Below, in pieces: positions 16,772 to 26,878 of a stretch of DNA of 64,000 bases. Both the position numbers and the translations under genes were made by a program. Within the stretch, counting starts at the first letter, position 1, and each line of letters starts with the position of its first letter. Source of the DNA: Candidatus Saccharibacteria bacterium CG2_30_41_52 (GTDB lineage Bacteria > Patescibacteriota > Saccharimonadia > Saccharimonadales > Saccharimonadaceae); assembly GCA_001873625.1 (NCBI GenBank), contig MNZN01000003.1, positions 36,833-100,832 on the forward strand, given 5' to 3'. The notes beneath the pieces are model-generated. The model had not been told where the DNA came from. It saw only the letters and a program-made list of their open reading frames with translations, and made no database searches.

Positions 16772-18553
16772 ATGCGTATAACCGATGCCACAATGGAAAA
16801 GTTGCTTGTTCGCAGTGGTGTAATCACTGCCGAGCAAATTGACGCCCTGAAAGATGAGGCGGTTCGTTCAAAGCACTCCATGCAAGATATGGCAATGTCA
16901 AACGAACTAATCGATGACAAAACATTAGCCAGAGCTTTTGCCGATTATGCACAAATACCCTACATTGAATTAAATCCACACGACCTAAATCTCGATATTC
17001 TTAATAAAATTCCTGATCGTATCGCCCGACAATACAACGCAGTATTATTCAAGGTTGACCCAGATGGTTTATGCCATTTGGCAATGGACGACCCTGATGA
17101 TGTTCAGGCTATTAGCTTTATCGAGAAAGAAATTGGCACAAATACTAAAATCTACGTCGCAACTCATGAAAACATTTTGGCAGCCCTAGAAGCTTATCGT
17201 GGCGACGTCAGCAACGAGTTAAACGAAGTTATTGATATTCAACGAGCTGATAATAACGAAAACGACTCGATTACTAGCGAAGAAGTTGCTGAAGATTCGC
17301 CTATCGCAAAAACAATCAACCTGCTGTTGGAATACGCCATTCGTTCACACGCCAGCGATATTCACATTGAACCTCGCGAAGGTTTTGTTCAAATTAGATA
17401 CCGAATCGACGGAATATTAAAAGAAGTAAACCGTTTACCTCGCAACGTTCTAAACGCACTAACCAGCCGTGTCAAAATTTTGTCCAATCTAAAAATTGAT
17501 GAACGACGTGTCCCTCAAGATGGAAGATTCAAGATCAAAGTAGGCGGCAAACAATATGCTCTTCGTGTCAGCACATTGCCTGTAGCAGACGGTGAAAAAA
17601 CCGTCATGCGTATTTTGGATGAATCTAACCAAGCCGTATCCCTAGAATCACTTGGATATTGGGGCAAATCTTTAGCCACTATCAACGAATCATTAACCGA
17701 AGCAAATGGTATGATTTTGATAACAGGTCCTACTGGTAGCGGTAAGTCAACTAGCTTATTTAGTATCCTAACTATTCTTAACAACCCAGACGTTAACATT
17801 TCAACCGTCGAAGACCCAGTTGAGTATAAAATCGTTGGCGTCAACCAAACCCAGACTAACTCCAAAGCCGGAATGACCTTTGCCAATGGGCTTCGCGCAC
17901 TTCTCCGTCAAGACCCAGACATTATTATGATCGGTGAGATCCGCGATAGTGAAACAGCCGATTTGGGCGTTCAAGCTGCCCTAACTGGACACTTGGTGTT
18001 TAGTACCCTTCACACCAATGACGCCGCAACTTGTTTGCCACGTCTGCTCGACATGGGCATTGAGCCATTCCTTATCGCCAGTATCGTTCGTGCTGTAGTC
18101 GGTCAGCGACTTGTCCGTAAAGTTCGTCACGAATCCAGAATAAGCTATAAACCAACTGCCGAAGAACAAGAAATGATAGTCAAAATGTTTAACCTAAAAC
18201 CAGGTCAAGACTTTAGCTATATCCATAATCTAGAAAAAGCAGCAGCAGCCGAAGGTTTAGGTGGTGATACTCCACTTTCAACCGACGAACATGGGATTAA
18301 TGTCTTGTATCACAATAACCCAGATGACAATGCCGATGGTTCTATGGCTGGCTACAGAGGACGAATGGGTATTTATGAAGTTCTTAATAATTCAGTTCCT
18401 ATGCAGCAGCTGATTGTATCGAATGCAACCAGTAACCAACTTCGAGAACAAGCGATTGCCGAGGGCATGGTTACAATGCAAACTGATGGTTTAATTAAAG
18501 TTCTTCGTGGCGAAACAACCCTCGAAGAAGTCATTAGGGTAACTAAAGAATAA
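16772..18553 (+). CDS. pilB: Type IV pilus assembly ATPase PilB/GspE
   Basis: PilB is the hexameric motor for pilus extension. The N-terminal MshEN-like domain is at about residues 1-150. The N2 domain contains SDIHIEPREGFVQIRYRIDG (Asp box). Walker A GPTGSGKST is near residue 320, followed by VEDPVEYKIVGVNQ, Walker B-type DIIMIGEIRD and the His box ALTGHLVFSTLHTND. The tetracysteine zinc loop common in PilB/GspE is missing: the corresponding segment reads RLVRKVRHESRISYKP. It is the first gene of the pilus operon, one base from pilC. Confidence 0.94.
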   Translation: MRITDATMEKLLVRSGVITAEQIDALKDEAVRSKHSMQDMAMSNELIDDKTLARAFADYAQIPYIELNPHDLNLDILNKIPDRIARQYNAVLFKVDPDGLCHLAMDDPDDVQAISFIEKEIGTNTKIYVATHENILAALEAYRGDVSNELNEVIDIQRADNNENDSITSEEVAEDSPIAKTINLLLEYAIRSHASDIHIEPREGFVQIRYRIDGILKEVNRLPRNVLNALTSRVKILSNLKIDERRVPQDGRFKIKVGGKQYALRVSTLPVADGEKTVMRILDESNQAVSLESLGYWGKSLATINESLTEANGMILITGPTGSGKSTSLFSILTILNNPDVNISTVEDPVEYKIVGVNQTQTNSKAGMTFANGLRALLRQDPDIIMIGEIRDSETADLGVQAALTGHLVFSTLHTNDAATCLPRLLDMGIEPFLIASIVRAVVGQRLVRKVRHESRISYKPTAEEQEMIVKMFNLKPGQDFSYIHNLEKAAAAEGLGGDTPLSTDEHGINVLYHNNPDDNADGSMAGYRGRMGIYEVLNNSVPMQQLIVSNATSNQLREQAIAEGMVTMQTDGLIKVLRGETTLEEVIRVTKE

Positions 18554-18554
18554 T

Positions 18555-19784
18555 ATGCCATCATTTGCATATATCGCTATCGATCTCAAAGGTAACTCTT
18601 TAAGCGGCGTCACCGAGCAGCCTGACCGCGCTACGGCTATTAGCGCCATAACCAAACAAAATCTTCGCCCAGTTAGTGTCCAAGAAACCAAAGAAAAGAT
18701 GACTAGCAGCAAAATGGGAAATATGCTAGGTGCTGGTAAAATCAAACCAGATCAGTTAGTTATGTTTACTCGTCAATTAAGCGCCATGGTTGGTGCTGGC
18801 GTGCCACTGCTTCGCGCTCTTACAGCCCTATCTGATCACGTTGCCGAAAGTCCACTTTTGAAAAAAATATTAGTCGGTGTTATTCATGACGTTGAATCAG
18901 GCGCTACTCTTGGTGATGCTTTGGCGAAATATCCAAATACATTTAATGACGTCTACGTAAACATGGTTCGTGCCGGTGAAGCTGCCGGAATCTTGGATGA
19001 TATTTTGAAGCGTTTGGCTTTGCAACAAGAAAAGAGCACAACCATGCGCAAAAAAATTAAAAGTTCAATGGCATACCCATTAGTTCTGTTATTTATTACG
19101 GCAGCAGCATTCTTTGGATTAATGCTTTTCGTTGTGCCTCAGATTGGTAAAATCTTAACAGATTTGGGTGGAGCTGATGCAAAATTACCAGGAATCACGA
19201 TGGCCATGTTGGCAGTAAGTAGTTTTATTACATCATATTGGTACATCATATTCTTGGTACTTGGTGGTGGCGTATATGGATTCTTGCGCTACATCAAATC
19301 GCCAAAAGGCCGATATCAATTCCATTACATCATTTTAAAAACTCCACTTATTAAAACAATTGTCATGAAAGTTGCCGTTGGACACTTTACTCGTACCTTC
19401 TCGGCATTGATTGAGGCCGGTGTTGCCGTTTTGGAAGCGTTGAACGTCACTTCACGCGCTGTTGGTAATGCCATATTTGAAGAAGCCCTAATCGAAGCTG
19501 AGGCTCAAGTAAAAATCGGAAAAACTCTTTCATCAGTAATTGCGGCTAACCCTCTTTTTCCTCCGATTGTGTCCCAAATGTTATTGGTTGGTGAAGAAAC
19601 CGGCCAAACTGACACCGTCCTTGTCAAAGTTGCAGACTTTTACGAAGAAGAAGTTGACCGATCAATCGAAGGTCTTAGCGCTGTTATTGAACCTATCATG
19701 ATTGTAATCATGGGTAGCATGGTCGGATTAATTGCAGCCAGTGTTATGTTACCAATCGCCGGACTAGCTCAAACTATAAAATAG
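18555..19784 (+). CDS. pilC: Type IV pilus inner-membrane platform PilC
   Basis: The 409-residue protein has two T2SF domains (about residues 70-195 and 275-395), each with a helical cytoplasmic part and membrane spans. Conserved parts are FTRQLSAMVGAGVPLLRALTAL and FTRTFSALIEAGVAVLEAL, plus MLLVGEETGQTD. The N-terminal ~55 residues (MPSFAYIAIDLKGNSLSGV) are the usual leader domain. It follows pilB by one base. Confidence 0.94.
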   Translation: MPSFAYIAIDLKGNSLSGVTEQPDRATAISAITKQNLRPVSVQETKEKMTSSKMGNMLGAGKIKPDQLVMFTRQLSAMVGAGVPLLRALTALSDHVAESPLLKKILVGVIHDVESGATLGDALAKYPNTFNDVYVNMVRAGEAAGILDDILKRLALQQEKSTTMRKKIKSSMAYPLVLLFITAAAFFGLMLFVVPQIGKILTDLGGADAKLPGITMAMLAVSSFITSYWYIIFLVLGGGVYGFLRYIKSPKGRYQFHYIILKTPLIKTIVMKVAVGHFTRTFSALIEAGVAVLEALNVTSRAVGNAIFEEALIEAEAQVKIGKTLSSVIAANPLFPPIVSQMLLVGEETGQTDTVLVKVADFYEEEVDRSIEGLSAVIEPIMIVIMGSMVGLIAASVMLPIAGLAQTIK

Positions 19785-19844
19785 TTATTCTTATAGCAAT
19801 ATGCTCATGCTATAATAATAACCAGAATTCACTAGTGGGCATCA

Positions 19845-20900
19845 ATGGAAAAACTATTTTTTAAAGATAAACAAGTCATCGGTCTTGATATCAGCAACAC
19901 TGGTATCAAAATTATGGCCATCGATATCAAACGATGGTTAGTACTTGGTTACGGATCAATTGATTTAGAGCCCGCTAAGGTCAAAGAATCACTTGAAGGA
20001 ACCAGCACTTATTTGGCTGACAACGTCCAAGTTCTCATCAAGGAAAAACTAGTTGGAACATTGCCGAGCAACCACGTAGTTATCAGCGTACCTACAACTC
20101 GTACTTATTCACGAACATTCAATCTTCCAACAGATGTCGAAAAGAAATTAAAGGACGCAGTCGAACTAGAAGTCGACCAATATATTCCAGTACCAGCTTC
20201 AACTCTATATATAGATTACGAGATTATTGAGCGAACCAAAAAACAAATCACCGTGCTAATGAGCGCCGTCCCCCGAACAATCGTCGACAAATGCGTATCC
20301 GCCGCCGAAAGCGCCGGATTAAATGTAGTCTTAGTTGAACCGGGTATGAATGCTGTCGCTCGCCTAATCACAAGTTCCGAAGAAGGTAAATTACCAAGCG
20401 TCATCGTTGATATTGGCCCAGCAACAACAGATATAGCCGTCCTAGACAGTGGTGCAGTTCGCGTTACTGGCGGACTAGCAATTGGCGGTAACACATTTAC
20501 TCTTGATATAGCTAAACGACTAGAAGTTCCTTTGGAAAATGCTCACCAACTTAAAGTTCTAAACGGACTTAATGCCGGACCTCGTCAAGAAAAAATCCGC
20601 GGTGCCGTCGAACCAAGTCTAGCCCAGATTATTACCGAAACACGCAAAGTTATGCGCTATTATAATGAACGTATCAGCGACGATCGCAAACTTGAACAGC
20701 TGTTGGTTGTCGGGATCGGCAGCAATATGCCTGGCATTGGTGAATATTTCACAAACGAACTTGTTATGCCGGCTCGCGTTGCCAACCCTTGGCAGAAATT
20801 AGATTTCGGTAAATTGCCAGAACCAGCCAAACAATTCCGTTCCAGATATATAACCGCTGCTGGACTTGCAAGTATAACGACAGGAAATATTTGGAAATGA
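19845..20900 (+). CDS. pilM: Type IV pilus actin-like protein PilM
   Basis: This is an actin/FtsA-fold cytoplasmic protein that docks to PilN. Nucleotide-binding motifs are VIGLDISNTGIKIMAID (near residue 10) and SVIVDIGPATTDIAVLDSG (near 186). GGLAIGGNTFTLDIAKRL is also typical. An extended -10 (TGCTATAAT, 19808-19816) lies 28 nt before the ATG, so a second promoter may serve the pilMNO half. Its TGA stop overlaps the pilN ATG. Confidence 0.93.
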   Translation: MEKLFFKDKQVIGLDISNTGIKIMAIDIKRWLVLGYGSIDLEPAKVKESLEGTSTYLADNVQVLIKEKLVGTLPSNHVVISVPTTRTYSRTFNLPTDVEKKLKDAVELEVDQYIPVPASTLYIDYEIIERTKKQITVLMSAVPRTIVDKCVSAAESAGLNVVLVEPGMNAVARLITSSEEGKLPSVIVDIGPATTDIAVLDSGAVRVTGGLAIGGNTFTLDIAKRLEVPLENAHQLKVLNGLNAGPRQEKIRGAVEPSLAQIITETRKVMRYYNERISDDRKLEQLLVVGIGSNMPGIGEYFTNELVMPARVANPWQKLDFGKLPEPAKQFRSRYITAAGLASITTGNIWK

Positions 20901-21454
20901 TAAATTTACTACCCGCAGAAACCAAGATTCAACTTCGCGCAGCGCATACGAATGTTCTGCTGTTTAAATATTTACTAGTGCTAGGCACGGGCGTCACGTT
21001 TTTGGGATTAGCTTTCGGAGCGTCTTATATATTCTTGACCAATAACAAAGCTGCTATTGAAAAGCTAGAAAACAACAGCCAATCGACAGTGTCGCTATAT
21101 TCAGTTGCTCAAAAACAGCTTAATTCTATTCTATCGAGTGTCGCAACCGCTAAAAGCATCATGGACCAACAAATATCATACAGCGACATCGTAACTGGTA
21201 TCGCTGCGGCGCTACCTGCAGGAATAATTATCGACAAACTTGTCGTCGACAATAGCACGATCGGTAAACCGATGACACTCTTGGCCAGGGCTAAGACGGC
21301 CGAAAGCGTACCGCTAATGAAAGATAATTTTACACAATCTACCCTATTTTCCAACTATAATCTTATGTCAGTCACAAATAACCCTACGGATTCATCCGGA
21401 TTTCCAGTTCAAATCAGTGTAAGTATAACTGTGAACAAAGGTATGTCACTATGA
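20897..21454 (+). CDS. pilN: Type IV pilus assembly protein PilN
   Basis: The N-terminus MINLLPAETK is the classic PilN motif that binds PilM. One membrane span is at about residues 25-48. A coiled region and a ferredoxin-like periplasmic domain follow. The ATG at 20897 is preferred over a TTG 6 nt earlier because it begins with MINLLP and overlaps the pilM stop as ATGA. It overlaps pilO by 4 bp. Confidence 0.9.
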   Translation: MINLLPAETKIQLRAAHTNVLLFKYLLVLGTGVTFLGLAFGASYIFLTNNKAAIEKLENNSQSTVSLYSVAQKQLNSILSSVATAKSIMDQQISYSDIVTGIAAALPAGIIIDKLVVDNSTIGKPMTLLARAKTAESVPLMKDNFTQSTLFSNYNLMSVTNNPTDSSGFPVQISVSITVNKGMSL

Positions 21455-22035
21455 GAAAACAACGTAAACCAAAAACAGGCCTACAGGCAACATCTTTGCG
21501 CAAAGCTATGATTACCCTAGTCGTCATCCTAATTATTTTAGCTTCTGTTGGTTTTTATTTCGGACAAGATTGGCTCACAAAATACGCGGCCGAAGTAGAC
21601 CAAACTACTTCTGGATCATCCGCAAGCAGCAGCAGTTCTCAAGCTCTAAGTCAATTACACGAAGAAATAACCAACAACCAGCCGATTGGAGCTAAAGCCA
21701 GCGCCTTGGTTGCATCCAGCCAAAATTACCAGAATAAAATAATTAGCGACCTTAATAAATATGCATCGTCTACAGGGATATCGATTGCTGGATATAATTT
21801 GACTCAACCAACCATAACAGGCGATGATGCTGGAGCAACAATCAGTGGCGTAAAATCAAAATTCGTCACAATAACACTCAACAATCCGATTCCTATACGA
21901 AGCCTACTGCAGTTTTTTAAAGCAATCGAAAGCAACCTACCAAAAATGCAAATCACCGGTATCAGCATTTCATCATCTAGCACCAAAGATAACGTGACCG
22001 TCGATCCATTAACAATAGAGGTCTACACAAAATAA
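21451..22035 (+). CDS. pilO: Type IV pilus assembly protein PilO-like
   Basis: The 194-residue protein has a basic N-terminus, one span (about 21-43), a Ser-rich linker and an extracytoplasmic domain with the TITLNNPIPIRSLLQFFKAIESNLPKMQITGISI segment expected of PilO/GspM-type alignment proteins. Identity is inferred from order (M-N-O), topology and length. Sequence signature is weak, as usual in this family. Confidence 0.8.
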   Translation: MRKQRKPKTGLQATSLRKAMITLVVILIILASVGFYFGQDWLTKYAAEVDQTTSGSSASSSSSQALSQLHEEITNNQPIGAKASALVASSQNYQNKIISDLNKYASSTGISIAGYNLTQPTITGDDAGATISGVKSKFVTITLNNPIPIRSLLQFFKAIESNLPKMQITGISISSSSTKDNVTVDPLTIEVYTK

Positions 22036-22039
22036 TATT

Positions 22040-22324
22040 ATGAAGAATTTTTCTTTCGCACACCTATTAGCCCCAGTCGTATCAACGCTAAAAAAATTGA
22101 GTTTAGTTATATTTATAATTGTTATTGCCGGCGGATTAGTCTATGCAATAATGACAATCAGCAGTATATTGACCCAACCGCCCAGTGATAGTTCGAAAAA
22201 ATCTACTAACAGCGCCTCAATTGATCAGGCAACAGTAAATCGTCTCAACAGATACAAAACAAGCGACGTTAATTCGACCAATCAATCATTGCCATCAGGC
22301 AGGATTAACCCTTTCTCTGAATAG
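22040..22324 (+). CDS. Small pilus-operon membrane protein, PilP position
   Basis: The 94-residue protein has a membrane span at about residues 19-43 and a short low-complexity extracytoplasmic tail ending LPSGRINPFSE. The xNPF-type end and the position after pilO recall PilP, but it is much shorter and has no lipobox. It starts 4 nt after pilO. It may be a reduced bridging subunit, which would fit a cell without an outer-membrane secretin. Confidence 0.65.
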   Translation: MKNFSFAHLLAPVVSTLKKLSLVIFIIVIAGGLVYAIMTISSILTQPPSDSSKKSTNSASIDQATVNRLNRYKTSDVNSTNQSLPSGRINPFSE

Positions 22325-22359
22325 TTGGCGGTACGGCCAAAAACGCTTATACTAATAGT

Positions 22360-22932
22360 ATGTTATTACCTGGATCAAGATTAATCGGAACTCCTATTAT
22401 GGGCCTCCAGACAGGCACTCAATTAGCAGTTACAAAATCCCCCGTTATCGATCCAAGTAATTTAAAAATTATTGCCTATGAAGTAGATGGGCCACTACTT
22501 GCCGAGAGGCCTTCTTTTATACGTATAGCCGACGTACGCGAGCTTGGTGATGTGGGTATGATAATTGATAGCAACGATGAGTTTATTGGCCTAGACGACG
22601 TCATAGCTATTAAAAAGATACATGATTTAGGTTTTCTACTGATTGGTTTAAACGTTATAGACGAAACTAAACGTAAATTAGGAAAAGTCGATGGCTACAG
22701 CGTCGACACCGATAGCTTTATCGTTCAACAGCTAAAAGTAAAACGCGGTATTATCAAGAGTATGTCCGACACCGAACTGCTAATCCACCGTTCACAAATT
22801 GTTGAAATAAACGACCAGACAATAATCGTCCGAACAGCTGCTAAAAAATTATTACCAATAACCAAATCGAATCAAATGACATATTTGAACCCATTCAGGT
22901 CTAACACCCCCCAAATAAACAAAGATTTGTAA
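22360..22932 (+). CDS. PRC-barrel domain protein
   Basis: The 190-residue soluble protein has two PRC-barrel-like halves: one near residues 5-85 (GSRLIGTPIMGLQTGTQL.. SNLKIIAYEVDG) and one near 85-165 (VIDETKRKLGKVDGYSVDTDSFIVQQLKVK). PRC barrels bind RNA or proteins and regulate assembly. A TATACT lies 6 nt before the ATG, with no ribosome binding site, so the mRNA is probably leaderless. It ends the plus-strand pilus block, but its own promoter suggests separate control. Confidence 0.75.
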   Translation: MLLPGSRLIGTPIMGLQTGTQLAVTKSPVIDPSNLKIIAYEVDGPLLAERPSFIRIADVRELGDVGMIIDSNDEFIGLDDVIAIKKIHDLGFLLIGLNVIDETKRKLGKVDGYSVDTDSFIVQQLKVKRGIIKSMSDTELLIHRSQIVEINDQTIIVRTAAKKLLPITKSNQMTYLNPFRSNTPQINKDL

Positions 22933-22941
22933 AAAATCAAT

Positions 22942-23586
22942 CTATTCTTCGATCGAGTTATTATTAAGGGCTTTTTTAATTTCGTCATAGCCGAACCCTA
23001 GCCGCGCCAAATACATCATCAATTTTTGATCATCTGGATATCGATTACGTTTCTTTGCGATGATTTTTTGTATTTCATCATCATTATTGCGACCAGATTC
23101 AGACAAAGCTTGTTCGATAATATCTATGCTGACACCTTTGGTGCGTAGTTCGGACACTAATTTTCTATGGCTAGCGCCTTTGGATAATGACCGATTTTCA
23201 GCCCAAAACCGAGCAAACTTTATATCATCAACGTAGCCTTTTTCTACTAAACGCTCTAGTACGCGCGTAGCAATTTCTGGCGCAACACCGGGTTTAACAT
23301 CACCAGTCTTTAGTTTAGTTGGACAAGTCTTGCGATATAAATAATCCTTAACTTCACGCTCACTATGTGGTCTCATTAAACTATATTCAAGTGCTCGCCC
23401 ATATAATTTACCAAATTGACTTTCAGTCTCGAATAACAATAGTTGAGACTCGTCATAATCACGACCTACTTTTAGACCTATTTCTCCAACTTGAAACACA
23501 TCCAAACTAAACCTATATTTTCCATCAACCAAAACATTCACACGATTTTTATCGCGTGCCTGAATGTTTATAGCTGTTATCTTCAT
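22942..23586 (-). CDS. recX: Regulatory protein RecX
   Basis: The 214-residue protein has three tandem three-helix RecX repeats. Recognisable parts are ALEYSLMRPHSEREVKDYLYRK, LVEKGYVDDIKFARFWAENR (the family hallmark FAxxWxxNR variant) and LARLGFGYDEIKKAL. RecX modulates RecA filaments. It lies 15 bp behind recA. Confidence 0.92.
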   Translation of the reverse strand: MKITAINIQARDKNRVNVLVDGKYRFSLDVFQVGEIGLKVGRDYDESQLLLFETESQFGKLYGRALEYSLMRPHSEREVKDYLYRKTCPTKLKTGDVKPGVAPEIATRVLERLVEKGYVDDIKFARFWAENRSLSKGASHRKLVSELRTKGVSIDIIEQALSESGRNNDDEIQKIIAKKRNRYPDDQKLMMYLARLGFGYDEIKKALNNNSIEE

Positions 23587-23601
23587 AGGTAAAATTACCT
23601 A

Positions 23602-24645
23602 CTAGATTGCGGATTCTGCAGCTACTTTTGCACGAACCTTTTTCTCAATCTCAACCAATATTTTTGGGTTTTCTTTTAGGTATTCTTTGCTAGCTTCGCG
23701 GCCTTGGCCGATTTTAGCATCGGCATAGTCAAACCATGCACCTGATTTTCCAACAATATTATGTAGTACTGCTAAGTCCAAAACGTCACCGGTCTTACTA
23801 ATACCTTCGTTATACATAATGTCGAATTCTGCAATCCTAAACGGTGGAGCAATCTTGTTTTTAACAATTTTTACTTTTGTTCTATTGCCAATAATCTCTT
23901 CACCAGCTTTGATTTGACCAGTTCGACGAATATCAATTCGGATAGATGCATAAAACTTCAGAGCGTTACCGCCAGTTGTGGTTTCTGGATTACCAAACAT
24001 CACACCAATCTTCATACGAATCTGGTTAATAAAGATAACAGTAGTCTTGCTCTTGCTTATAATTCCAGTAAGTTTACGGAGTGCCTGGCTCATTAATCGA
24101 GCTTGGAGTCCCATGTGACTATCGCCCATATCCCCATCAATTTCAGCTTGTGGGACTAAGGCCGCGACTGAGTCAATAACGACAATATCAACTGCATTAG
24201 AACGTACTAACGTTTCAGCAATATCAAGTGCCTGTTCGCCATTATCCGGTTGAGAAACTAATAGATTGTCAGTATCAACACCTAATTTTCGGGCATATGC
24301 AGGATCAAGCGCATGTTCAGCATCAATAAATGCTGCTGTACCACCATTACGTTGAATCTCGGCAATTGCATGAAGAGCTAGTGTAGTCTTACCAGACGAT
24401 TCTGGTCCAAAAATCTCGATAATTCGGCCTTTAGGGTATCCGCCACCCAGTGCCAAATCTAGTGATAACGCACCACTACTAACCAGTTCAACATCAACGG
24501 TTTTAGTATCACCAAGTCGACGAATAGCACCGTCCCCAAATTGCTTATTAATCTGTTCTTGCGCCAATCCAAGGGCTTTTAGTTTGCCTTCAGTAGCTGT
24601 AGGTTTTTCACCCATTTCTGCCCGTTCTGCCTTTTTTGCTGCCAT
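23602..24645 (-). CDS. recA: Recombinase RecA
   Basis: The 347-residue protein has Walker [10 protein letters not shown] (about 80-88), catalytic Glu in [10 protein letters not shown], Walker [15 protein letters not shown], the L1/L2 loops ([17 protein letters not shown] and [18 protein letters not shown]) and [12 protein letters not shown]. It is full length apart from a short C-terminal acidic tail. It mediates strand exchange in recombinational repair and natural transformation. No LexA-like operator was noticed upstream. Confidence 0.98.
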   Translation of the reverse strand: MAAKKAERAEMGEKPTATEGKLKALGLAQEQINKQFGDGAIRRLGDTKTVDVELVSSGALSLDLALGGGYPKGRIIEIFGPESSGKTTLALHAIAEIQRNGGTAAFIDAEHALDPAYARKLGVDTDNLLVSQPDNGEQALDIAETLVRSNAVDIVVIDSVAALVPQAEIDGDMGDSHMGLQARLMSQALRKLTGIISKSKTTVIFINQIRMKIGVMFGNPETTTGGNALKFYASIRIDIRRTGQIKAGEEIIGNRTKVKIVKNKIAPPFRIAEFDIMYNEGISKTGDVLDLAVLHNIVGKSGAWFDYADAKIGQGREASKEYLKENPKILVEIEKKVRAKVAAESAI

Positions 24646-24684
24646 ATACTCCCTCTTTCCTATTTACTTTAATTATACTTTATT

Positions 24685-24693
24685 TGCTATAAT
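24685..24693 (+). promoter_or_regulatory. Extended -10 promoter of pseudopilin gene, leaderless
   Basis: TGCTATAAT lies exactly 7 nt before the ATG at 24701, the same spacing as at murT. It is divergent from recA. Confidence 0.6.
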
Positions 24694-24700
24694 ATATCTA

Positions 24701-25096
24701 ATGAACAAGAACCCGCATGGATTTACAGTTATCGAAATAATGTTTGTTGCCATATTAATTGGCATATCCAGTGTTATATTTTTCATCCAAAAACATAACA
24801 TCGAAATGGTTGCTAGTGACGCCCAAGCAAAAACGTCAATCAATTCTATGTATTACGGACTAGAAGAAGTTTTTTATACTGCAAATAAATATTATCCTCA
24901 AACAATCAGCAGCGATAACCTAAAGTCAGTTGACCCGGTCTTATTCGACGATCCAAACGGAGTCAAAATAAATACAGCTGACAGTTTGTACAGTTACAAA
25001 CCAACCAACTGCGTTAATAACAAATGCAAAAGCTACACACTTGAGGCTACTCTTCAAAATGAAGACGCCTACATTAAAACTAACCGCAACAACTAG
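24701..25096 (+). CDS. Type IV pseudopilin-like protein
   Basis: The start is the ATG at 24701, 7 nt after TGCTATAAT. The N-terminus MNKNPHGFTVIEIMFVAILIGI is a type III prepilin leader: a short basic head, Gly then Phe-Thr-Val-Ile-Glu with Glu at mature position 5, then a hydrophobic helix. The 131-residue product has a small globular domain with a C-terminal cysteine pair (NCVNNKC). It may be a major or minor pilin for the pilus operon 2 kb upstream. The last 4 bp overlap the convergent PH-domain gene. Confidence 0.85.
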   Translation: MNKNPHGFTVIEIMFVAILIGISSVIFFIQKHNIEMVASDAQAKTSINSMYYGLEEVFYTANKYYPQTISSDNLKSVDPVLFDDPNGVKINTADSLYSYKPTNCVNNKCKSYTLEATLQNEDAYIKTNRNN

Positions 25097-25836
25097 ACTA
25101 TTGCGCGACCGTTTTTGAACGATTCAACTGCATTTTTCAGTGTCGCAATAACTTCTTTGGGATTAGCGACAAATTTAAATCGATATACCGTTCCTTCGCC
25201 TTCTGTACTCAGGCGAATCATGCCAAAGTTAAACATATGCTCGATTATACCTCTTTGCGAATAGCTTACATCTTCAATATCAATCAGACTGACCATTTTC
25301 TCTTTTTTAGAGAAAACTCCTGTCTGAATTACTTGAATAATACTCTCATTAGTCAAAAATAATTTATTATTCGTATAAACGCTATATGCAGTATAAGTAC
25401 CTAACATAACAAAGCCTGAAAATACCAAAACTGGCAAAAGTATTATTGATGAATCAACAGTGCCTGCGGGTAGATCTAATGATTGAAGAATAAAATCAAA
25501 GTTGAATAGCATTGTGAACGCCAACGAAATCAAGAATACACCCATAACAATTGGCAATAAAAGTCCAACCGGGTGGCGACTGACGACACTAATAATGTAT
25601 TCTCCACTGTTTAAATCACACTCAGGCCAGGTTTTTTTAGATTCTTCGTGTTTTAATTCGGTTTCTTCACTAATAATTTGCTTCTCTGGTTCAGACGGCC
25701 TTATTAAATGAACACCTTGAGTTGTGGTGCCTGATGGAACTTGTTCTACAGATGGATGCGCGTATAAAGGACGCCCATCTACATCGTATGCAACTGGTTT
25801 ATTGCAATCTGGTTGCGATGATGATTTTATACTCAT
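25093..25836 (-). CDS. PH-domain (bPH2-like) membrane protein
   Basis: The 247-residue protein starts at MSIKSSSQ. The upstream in-frame region belongs to ruvB. TATAAT lies 6 nt before this ATG, so the mRNA is probably leaderless. The N-terminal ~80 residues are polar with the segment VAYDVDGRPLYAHPS. Two membrane spans lie at about 110-170. A C-terminal bacterial PH domain follows (TNNKLFLTNESIIQVIQTGVFSKKEKMVSLIDIEDVSYSQ). Such proteins are membrane-associated. The specific role is unknown. Confidence 0.8.
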   Translation of the reverse strand: MSIKSSSQPDCNKPVAYDVDGRPLYAHPSVEQVPSGTTTQGVHLIRPSEPEKQIISEETELKHEESKKTWPECDLNSGEYIISVVSRHPVGLLLPIVMGVFLISLAFTMLFNFDFILQSLDLPAGTVDSSIILLPVLVFSGFVMLGTYTAYSVYTNNKLFLTNESIIQVIQTGVFSKKEKMVSLIDIEDVSYSQRGIIEHMFNFGMIRLSTEGEGTVYRFKFVANPKEVIATLKNAVESFKNGRAIV

Positions 25837-25843
25837 GAGTATA

Positions 25844-26878
25844 TTATACCAATTTTTGTTGATTTTCAGCTTCGACTTTAAATCGGCCAACATGTTTGAA
25901 TGCTTTTGTAGTTACGCGTCGTCCGCGAGGCGTTCTTTCGATAAAACCAATCTGCAGTAAATATGGTTCATAAAAATCTTCAATCGTTGTAGCTTCATCG
26001 CCCGTTAACGCCGCAATCGTATTAAGTCCGACTGGGTTATCGCCATAATTATCAATAATGCTCGTAATTAAGTTTCTATCACCTGGATCAAGCCCTAATG
26101 TATCAATTTCCAGTAAAACTAAGGCCGCTTCGGCAGTAGGGATATCAATAATACCATCACCGTTAACATCGGCGTAATCACGCACTCTTTTAAGTAATCG
26201 ATTAGCAATACGTGGGGTTAATCGAGCTCGTGTTGACAGTAATTGCGCCGCACCAGGCTGTATTTTGCTGCCTAATATATTAGCGGCTCGAATAATAATA
26301 TTTGTTATTTCGTCCGGCTTATAAAATTCTAATCGGTGAATCAATCCAAAACGATCACGAAGCGGAGCCGACAAAGCACCAGTTCTGGTAGTTGCACCAA
26401 TTACCGTAAACTTTGGCAAATCCAAACGAACACTACGCGCTGCCGGACCTTTACCGATCATAATATCCAATTTGAAATCTTCCATTGCGCTATACAAAAC
26501 TTCTTCAACAGTGCGACCTAGACGATGAATCTCATCAATGAATAATATATCGCCATCAGTCAAATTAGTTAATATACTAGCCAAATCCCCCGCGCGTTCA
26601 ATCGCTGGACCGCTAGTGACGCGAATATTCGTACCCATTTCATTAGCTATAACCGTTGCCATTGTAGTTTTACCTAGCCCTGGAGGACCATATAGTAAAA
26701 CGTGATCAATAGGTTCGCCACGTTTTTTTGACGCCTCGATTGCTAATTTCAGATTGTTTTTTAATCGATCTTGTCCAATATATTCGTCAAAAGATTTTGG
26801 ACGCAATGTAACTTCAATTCGCTTTTCGTCCGCGTCGTCATCATGAATACTGGCGTCGATTATTCGTTCAATCGCCAT
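25844..26878 (-). CDS. ruvB: Holliday junction branch-migration helicase RuvB
   Basis: The 344-residue AAA+ protein has Walker [10 protein letters not shown] (about 64-72), Walker [11 protein letters not shown] (about 108-117), sensor 1 [10 protein letters not shown] and the C-terminal winged helix ([17 protein letters not shown]). It drives migration of RuvA-bound junctions. The ATG shares one base with the ruvA stop (TAATG). Confidence 0.98.
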   Translation of the reverse strand: MAIERIIDASIHDDDADEKRIEVTLRPKSFDEYIGQDRLKNNLKLAIEASKKRGEPIDHVLLYGPPGLGKTTMATVIANEMGTNIRVTSGPAIERAGDLASILTNLTDGDILFIDEIHRLGRTVEEVLYSAMEDFKLDIMIGKGPAARSVRLDLPKFTVIGATTRTGALSAPLRDRFGLIHRLEFYKPDEITNIIIRAANILGSKIQPGAAQLLSTRARLTPRIANRLLKRVRDYADVNGDGIIDIPTAEAALVLLEIDTLGLDPGDRNLITSIIDNYGDNPVGLNTIAALTGDEATTIEDFYEPYLLQIGFIERTPRGRRVTTKAFKHVGRFKVEAENQQKLV

